The translations under genes and the position numbers were made by a program. Under the pieces are notes generated by a model, which did no database searches, was not told the DNA's origin, and worked only from the letters and a program-made list of their open reading frames with translations. From CAZJTL01 sp964548905 (GTDB taxonomy: Bacteria; Cyanobacteriota; Cyanobacteriia; Cyanobacteriales; Xenococcaceae): a DNA stretch of 15,285 nucleotides. The stretch covers positions 1-15,285 of the forward strand of contig CAZJTL010000128.1 of NCBI GenBank assembly GCA_964548905.1, in the 5' to 3' direction. Of the stretch, positions 7,159 through 14,470 are shown one piece after another. Numbering within the stretch: position 1 is the stretch's first letter; every line of letters starts with the position of its first letter.

Positions 7159-8775
7159 ATGAAATATCCAATCGTACTCCAACATAGTGAAGAAGATTGT
7201 GGTGCTGCTTGTATCGCTACTGTTGCTAAAAACTACGGACGCACCTTTGCGATCGCGCGAATCAGAGAAGCAGTCGGAACGGGCGCGAGAGGCACTACTC
7301 TACTAGGTTTAAATCGAGGTGCAGATGCGCTCGGATTCCATACTCGTCAAGTTAAAGCCGACAATGATTTTATCGATCGCCTGGAACAATCTCCCCTACC
7401 AGTTATTATTCACTGGAGAGGTACTCACTGGGTAGTTTTATACGGTCAAAAAGGGAAAAAATATATCATTGCCGATCCTGCGGTAGGGATTCGTTACCTA
7501 ACTCGCCGTGAGTTGGTTGCTAATTGGGCGAATGGCGTAATGTTGCTACTCACCCCAGATGATAACCGTTTTTACGAACAACCAGAAGATAACACGAGCG
7601 GTTTTGGCAAAACCACTCAAGCTACACCCCAAGCTTGGCAAGAATATCAATCTAATTATGGTCGTCTTGCTAATTTGGGTTGGACGACGATGAAACTGGG
7701 ACTTTACACTGGCACTATCACTAGTACTCTTTCTAGTTTGACTAATGTTGGTTTGCTTTGGATGGGTAGTTTCTTGGTGATTGGTAAAACTTTAAGTATC
7801 GGTCAGCTAATTGCCTATAACGGATTGAGTGGTAATTTTCTCGGTTTTTTAAGTGCAGCGATCGGTTTAGTTGACGAATTTATCACCGCACAGATTGTCA
7901 TCCAACGTTTAACAGAAGTAATTGACGCTACTCCAGAAGACGATAACGATTTCAAAAAACCTTGGGCAGAACTTTCTGGCGATACAGATATTATTTGTTC
8001 CGATCTTAACTTTCACCACGCGGGTAGAGTCGATCTTTTAGAAGATTTTTCTCTAACTATTCCTAGTGGTAAAGTAACGGCGTTAATTGGTAAGTCTGGC
8101 TGTGGTAAAAGTACTCTCGCTAAACTAATTTCTGGTTTGTATTCCGTTCAATCTGGCAATATCCGTTATGGTATCTACAATCAACAAGATTTATCTTTAG
8201 AATGCTTGCGCCAACAGGTTGTTTTAGTACCTCAAGAACCACACTTTTGGAGTCGATCGATTATTGAAAATTTTACCTTCAGCTATCCCGACATCACCTT
8301 CGAGCAAATTGTCAAAGCTTGTCAAATAGCTGGTGCTGACGAATTTATCAGCGAACTTCCCGATAAATATCAAACAGTTTTAGGGGAATTTGGTGCCAAT
8401 CTTTCTGGCGGTCAAAAACAGAGATTAGCCATAGCCAGAGCGATCATTACCGAACCACCCATCCTTATTTTAGATGAATCTACAGGCGCACTCGATCCAG
8501 TCAGCGAAGCACAAGTACTCGATCGCCTGAACCAGCACCGCAAGGGCAAAACTACCATTCTTATTTCTCATCGTCCCAAAGTAATTCAACGTGCAGATTG
8601 GATTGTGATGCTAGAGAAAGGACACTTAAAAATTCAAGGTTCTCCAGAAACCTTATTAGAAATTCCAGGCGAACATTTAGATTTCCTCGATGGCACGATT
8701 TCCTTAGCAAATAGCCATCAGCCATCAGCTTTCAGCCGTCAGCTTGCAGCTAGTTCCCTAACCCCTAACCCCTAA
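7159..8775 (+). CDS. Peptidase C39-containing ABC exporter with most of its membrane domain deleted
   Basis: Bacteriocin-type exporter that normally cleaves a leader peptide and exports the cargo through the inner membrane. The C39 domain is complete: Cys14 in DCGAAC, His90 in THWVVLYG and Asp106 in ADPAVG. The nucleotide-binding domain is complete: Walker A GKSGCGKST (311-319), Q-loop VPQE (357-360), LSGGQ (415-419), Walker B ILILDE (435-440) and an SHRP switch. Between them family members have about 300 membrane-domain residues; here GFG (148-150) joins directly to KTTQATPQ (151 on), so about 165-175 residues with the first four helices are gone in frame. At 538 residues it is that much shorter than relatives, and export is unlikely as read. 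The last 20 or so residues are read from a heptamer repeat array. HlyD partner follows. Confidence 0.88.
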   Translation: MKYPIVLQHSEEDCGAACIATVAKNYGRTFAIARIREAVGTGARGTTLLGLNRGADALGFHTRQVKADNDFIDRLEQSPLPVIIHWRGTHWVVLYGQKGKKYIIADPAVGIRYLTRRELVANWANGVMLLLTPDDNRFYEQPEDNTSGFGKTTQATPQAWQEYQSNYGRLANLGWTTMKLGLYTGTITSTLSSLTNVGLLWMGSFLVIGKTLSIGQLIAYNGLSGNFLGFLSAAIGLVDEFITAQIVIQRLTEVIDATPEDDNDFKKPWAELSGDTDIICSDLNFHHAGRVDLLEDFSLTIPSGKVTALIGKSGCGKSTLAKLISGLYSVQSGNIRYGIYNQQDLSLECLRQQVVLVPQEPHFWSRSIIENFTFSYPDITFEQIVKACQIAGADEFISELPDKYQTVLGEFGANLSGGQKQRLAIARAIITEPPILILDESTGALDPVSEAQVLDRLNQHRKGKTTILISHRPKVIQRADWIVMLEKGHLKIQGSPETLLEIPGEHLDFLDGTISLANSHQPSAFSRQLAASSLTPNP

Positions 8776-8811
8776 CCCCTAACCCCTAATCCCTAATCCC
8801 TAATCCCTACA
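8714..8811. repeat. Heptamer tandem repeat array spanning the exporter stop codon
   Basis: Fourteen units in 7-nt register: GCCATCA twice, GCTTTCA, GCCGTCA, GCTTGCA, GCTAGTT, then CCCTAAC four times, CCCTAAT three times and CCCTACA. The exporter reading frame enters the array and stops at a TAA inside a CCCTAAC unit (8773-8775). Degenerate repeat sequence continues almost to the HlyD start at 8824. The second half resembles telomere-like repeats but is an ordinary cyanobacterial STRR pattern. Confidence 0.85.
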
Positions 8812-8823
8812 CCCCAACCGATC

Positions 8824-10203
8824 ATGAATATTAACTCATTGCCCTCAATCTCAGAAAACGAATTTCTCCCCCCTATTCATAATTGGATTCGCTTTGGCGG
8901 ATTAGCAATCGTTGCGGTTGTCGCCCTAGCTATTCCCGTTGCCTCAGTAGCCAAATACAAAGTAACCGTTAAAGCACAAGCAGTAGTTCGTCCCGATGGT
9001 GAATTGAGAATCGTTCAAGCTGCTTCTTTAGGACAAGTTAAACATATTGCTGTCAAAGGAAATCAGGTTGTCAAAAAAGGAGATCTTATTGCTACAATTG
9101 ACGATTCTCGTCTACAAACACAAAAAAGCCAACTGCAAAACAAAATTCAACAAGCACAACTACAACTCGTCCAAATTAACGCGCAAATTCTTGCCCTCAG
9201 TAGCCAAATAATCGCAGAAACCGATCGCAATAACCGCGCTGTCACCTCAGCCAAAGCCGAACTAACTCGAATTCAACGAGAACATCAAGATAAAAGTATT
9301 ACCACCGTTACCAGTCTCCAAGAAGCCGAAGCCAATTTAAGATCGGTTCAAGCAGCCTTAAATGGTGCAAAATCTAAGCGCGATCGCTATCAGAGTGCAG
9401 CCAAAGAAGGGGCGCTGTCTAAAGATCAATTGGAGGAAGTAGAAGTAGCTGTTCGGCAGCAAGAACAAGCGGTTGAAGCTGCAAACGCGAAAGTAAGACA
9501 AGCAAAAGCAATTCTCAATCCCTCCAGCGCAGAAATGGCGATCGCGACAGAACGGATCGCTCAAGAGCAAGCTTCGGGGAAATCCAGTCAAGCTACTTTA
9601 CAAAGGGAAAGAGAAGCTTTGCTTCAGCAAAAAATTGAAATTCAAAAACAGCAGTCTCAAGATAAGCGCGAGTTGCAACAAATAGAAACTGAAATGAAGC
9701 AAACCGTGATTACTGCACCAGCAGACGGTACTATCTCTAAACTCAATCTGCGTAACATCAATCAAACCGTGCAACCTGGAGAGGAAATCGCCCAAATAGC
9801 CCCTAGTAATAATTCGGCAATGGTTAAGGCTTTAGTTCCTACTAAGGACATTGGTAAGGTAGAACAAGGTCAACAAGCACAGCTTAGAATATCAGCTTGT
9901 CCTTACACAGACTACGGTACTTTCAAAGGTAAAGTTAAAGCAATTCCTCCTGATGCTGTTACACCTCAAAATAATCGATCGCCTGCAAGTGCCAACTCAA
10001 CCGATTCAATTCAAAACGTGAGTGCGATGGGTTCTTTTTACGAAGTGGCGATCGAGCCAGAAAACAATTCTTTAAGTCAAGGTGATAACCATTGTTCTCT
10101 TCAATTAGGGATGGAAGGCAGCGCTGATATTATTACCAAAGAAGAGACTGTACTTAAATTCCTACTTAGAAAAGCCAAGTTACTTGCAGGTGAGATGCCA
10201 TAG
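8824..10203 (+). CDS. HlyD family membrane-fusion (periplasmic adaptor) protein
   Basis: A 459-residue adaptor that links an inner-membrane exporter to an outer-membrane channel. It has a short cytoplasmic N-terminus, one membrane anchor (about 25-45), a first lipoyl half (about 67-92, ending KKGDLIATID), a long Gln/Glu-rich coiled-coil hairpin (about 95-295), a second lipoyl half starting TAPADGTISKLNL, then a beta-barrel region to the C-terminus. Length and order are normal, so this gene seems intact although its ABC partner is damaged. The ATG at 8824 has no visible ribosome site because repeat-derived sequence occupies the region just upstream; coupling to the exporter stop 48 bp away is weak. 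Confidence 0.9.
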   Translation: MNINSLPSISENEFLPPIHNWIRFGGLAIVAVVALAIPVASVAKYKVTVKAQAVVRPDGELRIVQAASLGQVKHIAVKGNQVVKKGDLIATIDDSRLQTQKSQLQNKIQQAQLQLVQINAQILALSSQIIAETDRNNRAVTSAKAELTRIQREHQDKSITTVTSLQEAEANLRSVQAALNGAKSKRDRYQSAAKEGALSKDQLEEVEVAVRQQEQAVEAANAKVRQAKAILNPSSAEMAIATERIAQEQASGKSSQATLQREREALLQQKIEIQKQQSQDKRELQQIETEMKQTVITAPADGTISKLNLRNINQTVQPGEEIAQIAPSNNSAMVKALVPTKDIGKVEQGQQAQLRISACPYTDYGTFKGKVKAIPPDAVTPQNNRSPASANSTDSIQNVSAMGSFYEVAIEPENNSLSQGDNHCSLQLGMEGSADIITKEETVLKFLLRKAKLLAGEMP

Positions 10204-10209
10204 GTTTAA

Positions 10210-10593
10210 CGGGCATTTCGCAGGTTGACGAATAAAGGTAGGGTATTAATATGAAGAGTTTAAATGAGCTATTGTGGAGATCCGAGTTAAAAATTTAGAC
10301 CACTTAGGTATAGTAGCAGGAATTATCGACCAAATTGGAATAGTTGAAGAAATAGATAGGCAAATAGAGAAGCATCCGCAACAAATAATTAGTACAGGTT
10401 TCGAGCGTTTTTGTTAATACCCCTCGAAGAGTGGCAACCTTGGCAATGGTCATGGGTTTATGTTTGCTGGTTTATCTCAATCATCAACCACAAGTTTCTA
10501 ATCTCACCGATGTTCGTCTGTGGATTTTACGCTTTTTTGGGAACGCTTGCCAAAAATATTATTTAATTTGTTAACCTACCTGCGAAATGTCCG
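10210..10593 (+). mobile_element. Internally deleted IS1634-like element (384 bp) with TIRs and target duplication
   Basis: Left terminal inverted repeat CGGGCATTTCGCAGGT (10210-10225) matches the right one (10578-10593, reverse complement CGGACATTTCGCAGGT) at 15 of 16 positions. The direct flanks are TTTAA on both sides (10205-10209 and 10594-10598), a 5-bp target duplication. The interior codes only for fragments of a DUF4277/IS1634-type transposase. It therefore moved as an element and is now non-autonomous, MITE-like. It was inserted directly behind the HlyD stop codon, between the exporter block and the helicase. Confidence 0.85.
10274..10574 (+). pseudogene. IS1634-family transposase remnant
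   Basis: The first fragment (GTG at 10274, stop 10415-10417) reads VEIRVKNLDHLGIVAG onward for 47 codons and matches the N-terminal DUF4277 region of IS1634-type transposases up to QQIISTG. The second fragment (10416-10574, another frame) resumes with NTPRRVATLAMVMGLCLLVY, a region near the C-terminus of the family, and ends with an RFFGNACQKYYL tail. The catalytic DDE core is absent. The join after LLVY looks like a second, smaller deletion, because the usual linker before the tail is missing. No function expected. Confidence 0.82.
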
Positions 10594-10711
10594 TTTAAAA
10601 ACCTTCTATTTATTTAATGAAAAGGCTTTGAGCAATTAAAAGCATCTTTTTTAAAGAGAAGATTGGATAAATTTGAGGAGAATAAAACACAAATTTTTTG
10701 ATAATTGCCAA

Positions 10712-13076
10712 ATGCACCTAGAAGATTTAACTAAAGGAACGATCATCAAAGGAGTTTTACCTAACCAAGTGGTGACGGTTGTTGATGTGAAATGGTTTGG
10801 CTCTGATGTAATCGAACTGATTTACAGAGAAACCAACGGTTGCTTAAATAATGAACTACTATATCGTGACAGAGAAGCAACACTGGAAATTATCACACGA
10901 GACTGCCCCTGGAATTTTAACGCTGACGGCGGACTATTACGTCTGGTTTCGGAGGCCCATCGCATTCGACTAGCACATCTATTCGATCCCATGCTAGCGG
11001 TTCATACTTCTTTGGTCGAACCCCTTCCCCATCAGATTACTGCGGTTTACGGGGAAATGTTACCTCGTCAACCACTACGTTTTCTTCTGGCTGACGATCC
11101 AGGTGCGGGAAAAACGATTATGGCGGGGTTACTGATTGCTGAGTTACTCATTCGAGGAGATTTAAATCGCTGCTTGATTGTTTGTCCTGGTAGTTTGGCA
11201 ATACAGTGGCAAGAAGAATTAGATCGACGTTTTCATCTTCCTTTTGAAATTTTAACCAACGAGCGCATCGAAGCCGCACGTACTGGAAATGCTTTAGCAG
11301 AAATTCCTTTGCTAATCGCCAGGTTAGATAAACTCAGTCGCGATGACAATTTACAGGCGAAACTACAACAAACAGACTGGGATTTAATTATCTGTGACGA
11401 AGCGCATAAAATGTCAGCTTCTTTTTACAGTGGCGAAGTTAGGGAAACCAAAAGATATAAGTTAGGAAAACTTCTTGCTAGCATTACTCGTCACTTTTTG
11501 CTGATGAGTGCTACCCCGCACAATGGTAAAGAAGAAGATTTTCAGTTATTTATGGCGTTGTTGGATGGCGATCGCTTTGAAGGAAAATTTCGCGATGGGG
11601 TTCACGTTGTTGATACTTCGGACTTGATGCGACGATTGGTAAAGGAAGATTTACTCAAGTTTGATGGTACACCTCTATTTCCAGAACGCAGGGCATATAC
11701 TGAGAAAACTGCAACCCCATTTTGTTGGTTCTTTTTTCCTCGAAGCTTTTCAAAAGTTGGGTGGAAGCATTCGAGAACGGGAGTCTAGACGTTATGAAAT
11801 AACTCACGTTCCTGCTATTATCCGCAATCGAGGTCGTTTGATTAGTACTAGAGAATCGATCCTCACTCGCTACGAAAGGATCTGTTTTGATAAGCATTTA
11901 ATCAGCCTTTCTGGTAAACCCCTTGCAGCTTTTATTTGTCCAGGACATTCTTTGCTGGATGCTACTTTAGACTTGATTTTAGAGATATATCGAGATGTTC
12001 TCAAACAGGGAAGTATTTTAGTAGATGAAAATGATAGAAGCAATCGCATTCGAGTTTTAGTTTACTTAGAACATAGCATTCAAGATGGTCATACTGAATC
12101 TGGTGGTAAACGTCGCCTTGTTTCCCGCAGGATGCAGTATGTAGAAATAGAACCATCTACTGAAGATTCCCAATTTCGAGTTAACAACTCTGGTTATGCT
12201 CCTTATTTAGATTATCGTCCTCTTCAAGAAGAAGAATCGAGTGCGATCGAATCAATTCTAAAACAATCTTTCTTAAGAGAAGATATCGAGTCTCAAGCTA
12301 AAGCTTATGCGATCGCCGAAATCGTTACCCAACACCTTCAAGAGATTAAGCAGTACAAAGAAGAATTAATTAACAAAACTCTAGCTGCTGTTAAAGATCG
12401 ACTCACCAAAGAAATTAATTATTGGGATATGCGATCGGAAGACTTAAGAATGCAAGAATTAGCTGGTAAAACAAATGCCAAACTCAACTCAGCTAAAGCC
12501 AGACAACGCGCCGACGAACTGCAAGCAAGATTGCAAAGAAGAACCGAAGAATTAGAACGAGAACGTCGTTTATCTCCTCTTCCTCCAGTAGTAGTAGGCG
12601 GCGCTTTAATCGTGCCGATCGGCTTGTTAAATCGTCTACAAGGTAAGACAGAAGCAACCATCGATACTTTTGCCAAAGACAAAAAACGGGTCGAACAATT
12701 GGCAATGAATGCGGTAATGGAAGTAGAAAGAAAATTGGGATACGAACCAAAAGACGTTAGCGATCGCAATCTCGGTTACGATATTGAATCGAAAATCCCC
12801 GATACTGGACGTTTGCGGTTTATTGAAGTCAAAGGAAGAATTGAAGGTTCGGATACGGTAACGGTTACTAAAAACGAGATTTTAACTGCTTTGAATAAGC
12901 CTGAAGATTACATTTTAGCTTTGGTAGAAGTTCCCAAATCTGAAGAATGCGGCACAAATAAAAATTGTCTAGTTCGTTATGTCAAACAACCGTTTCAAAA
13001 AGAACCTGATTTTGGTGCAAGCAGCGTCAACTATAACTTGAAAGATTTATGGCAACGAAGCGAGGTAATTTATTAA
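10712..13076 (+). pseudogene. SNF2-type helicase with DUF3883 domain, deleted and frameshifted
   Basis: DNA-dependent ATPase/translocase of the defence-associated SNF2-DUF3883 type. The N-terminal piece (10712-11701) has Walker A ADDPGAGKT (about 127-135), the DEAH box (229-232) and motif III SATPHNG (266-272), ending at PERRAYT. The C-terminal piece (from about 11710 to 13076, another frame) starts near VGSFFLEAFQKLGG, has a long charged coiled-coil stretch (about 12415-12585) and ends in a DUF3883 domain (about 12706-12945) with GYDIES and FIEVKGR, a PD-(D/E)XK-like pattern. The second RecA lobe (motifs IV-VI), an estimated 250-300 residues, is missing and the frame shifts, so N-terminal translation stops at 11786-11788. 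I start at the ATG 10712; a TTG at 10673 is also in frame. No strong ribosome site. Confidence 0.87.
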
Positions 13077-13171
13077 TCCAGGAAAATCTAATAAGTAATG
13101 AAGTATTCTCGTTATACTAAATTCAACAAACTTAGCTCCAAACAACAACTATTTAGACTTTAAATGGAAAA

Positions 13172-13822
13172 ATGCTAGTAAAACTCAAACAAATAAATGT
13201 GCCGCCAGGACAGCACGTATTATTAACAGATCTAAGCTGGCAAGAATTTGAAGCCGTTCTAGAAGATTTAGAAGAAAAACGTTCCTCTAGAATAGCTTAC
13301 GATCGCGGCACTTTAGAAATTATGACTCCATTACCAGAACACGAAGTTAATAAAGAAATTGTTAGCGATTTAATTAAAGCTTTACTAGAAGAACTAGATA
13401 TCGAATTTTGTACTTTGGGTTCTACTACTTTCAAAAATGAATTAATGGATATAGGTATAGAACCCGATAATTGTTTTTATATTCAAAATGAAGCAGCTAT
13501 TCGAGGAAAAGATCGTCTAGATTTAGCTATCGATCCACCTCCAGACTTAGCTTTAGAAATTGATGTAACCTCTCGCACTCATCTCGATATTTATCAAGCG
13601 TTAGGTGTTCCCGAACTTTGGCTTTTTGAAAATGGTAAATTACAAATAAATTTATTGCAAGATGGTCAGTATGTAGAGTCAGAATTCAGTTCAAATTTTC
13701 CTCAATTTTCTATTAAAGAAGTAATTCCTCAATATCTAAACAAATGTAGAATTGAAGGAAGAAATAAGACTATGAAAGAATTTAGAGCTTGGGTGAAAGA
13801 ACAAATATTATCTAAAAATTAA
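13172..13822 (+). CDS. Uma2 family protein (PD-(D/E)XK nuclease-like fold)
   Basis: A 216-residue protein of a family very abundant in cyanobacteria and often linked to mobile DNA; molecular function is unproven. The family layout is clear: an N-terminal LSWQEFEAVL segment, the TLEIMTPLPEHE block (47-58), IEPDNCFYI (96-104, with the EPD motif) and PDLALEIDVTSRT (124-136), which carries the nuclease-fold acidic residues. The YQALGVPELW motif (141-150) follows. Full length, no damage. It lies 95 bp after the helicase in the same direction; a TATACT (13113-13118) in the gap could be a -10 box without a good -35. Its presence between helicase and methylase may be incidental. Confidence 0.88.
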   Translation: MLVKLKQINVPPGQHVLLTDLSWQEFEAVLEDLEEKRSSRIAYDRGTLEIMTPLPEHEVNKEIVSDLIKALLEELDIEFCTLGSTTFKNELMDIGIEPDNCFYIQNEAAIRGKDRLDLAIDPPPDLALEIDVTSRTHLDIYQALGVPELWLFENGKLQINLLQDGQYVESEFSSNFPQFSIKEVIPQYLNKCRIEGRNKTMKEFRAWVKEQILSKN

Positions 13823-13846
13823 TCAAAAAATTAACTTGAAATTACT

Positions 13847-14365
13847 ATGGTTCAGGAATTAATAGAGCTAAGACAAAGTATAGTCGAGGGACGCTATCGA
13901 GATGCACTAGCGATCGTTGATGAACTGGAAGGAATGGGCAAGCAAGCAATTTTACGCAATATTGAATCTTATTTAGTACGATTAGTCATTCATTTAATTA
14001 AAAACCAAGTAGAAAAACGTTTGACAAATTCTTGGGCTGCTTCTATTACTGATTCAATTAGACAAATTAAAAAATTGAATTTAAAAGATAATAAAAAATC
14101 TTATTATATCAACCAGAATGAATGGTCTGATTATTTAGAAGAAGCTGTAGAAGTAGCAATTATTGAAGCTAGCATAGAAGTCGGCGGCGGAATTTATACT
14201 CCTAATCAGTTAAAGGAAATAGTCAATATCGAACAAATTATAGTGTTAGCTACATCATTAATTGACCTAACTTATAATTATTCAGCTAAAGATTTATTAT
14301 CTGTTGTTCAAGAATGTTTTGTTAGTTTACCTGGAGGAAAAGAATGGGTCGAGAGAAGAATTTAG
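13847..14365 (+). CDS. DUF29-type cyanobacterial protein
   Basis: A 172-residue, mostly helical soluble protein resembling the cyanobacterial DUF29 group, which has no known function. Its signature is the ELEGMGKQAILRNIESYL stretch followed by LVIHLIKNQVEKR and a Trp-containing SWAASITDSIRQI. It starts 24 bp after Uma2, so the two are likely one transcription unit. No enzymatic motif is visible and the gene reads intact. The family assignment is from memory of the sequence pattern. Confidence 0.65.
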   Translation: MVQELIELRQSIVEGRYRDALAIVDELEGMGKQAILRNIESYLVRLVIHLIKNQVEKRLTNSWAASITDSIRQIKKLNLKDNKKSYYINQNEWSDYLEEAVEVAIIEASIEVGGGIYTPNQLKEIVNIEQIIVLATSLIDLTYNYSAKDLLSVVQECFVSLPGGKEWVERRI

Positions 14366-14440
14366 TTTGATAAGTATATATGTAATAGTATTTACTGTCT
14401 TAATATCACTGATGTTTAAATAATAATTAAATGTTAAAAC

Positions 14441-14467
14441 GGTTGACTAATAGGATAATGGTCAGCC
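14441..14467 (+). promoter_or_regulatory. Interrupted inverted repeat just before the methylase start
   Basis: GGTTGAC (14441-14447) faces GTCAGCC (14461-14467) across 13 bases, six of seven pairs matching and the seventh a G-U pair in RNA. It occupies the ribosome-binding region three bases before the ATG at 14471, and no Shine-Dalgarno sequence is visible. It could be an operator or a translation-controlling hairpin, or chance. The rest of the 14366-14470 gap is AT-rich with nothing else I can name. Confidence 0.25.
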
Positions 14468-14470
14468 GCT

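Noticed and set aside
8756..8804. CCCTAA-like repeats as a telomere or a CRISPR array
   Set aside because: The 7-nt period without spacers excludes CRISPR, and the array lies between two genes of one operon; it is a tandem heptamer repeat of the cyanobacterial kind.
12419..12769. Minus-strand frame of 116 codons inside the helicase region
   Set aside because: Antisense to the coiled-coil and DUF3883 part; composition fits a shadow frame.
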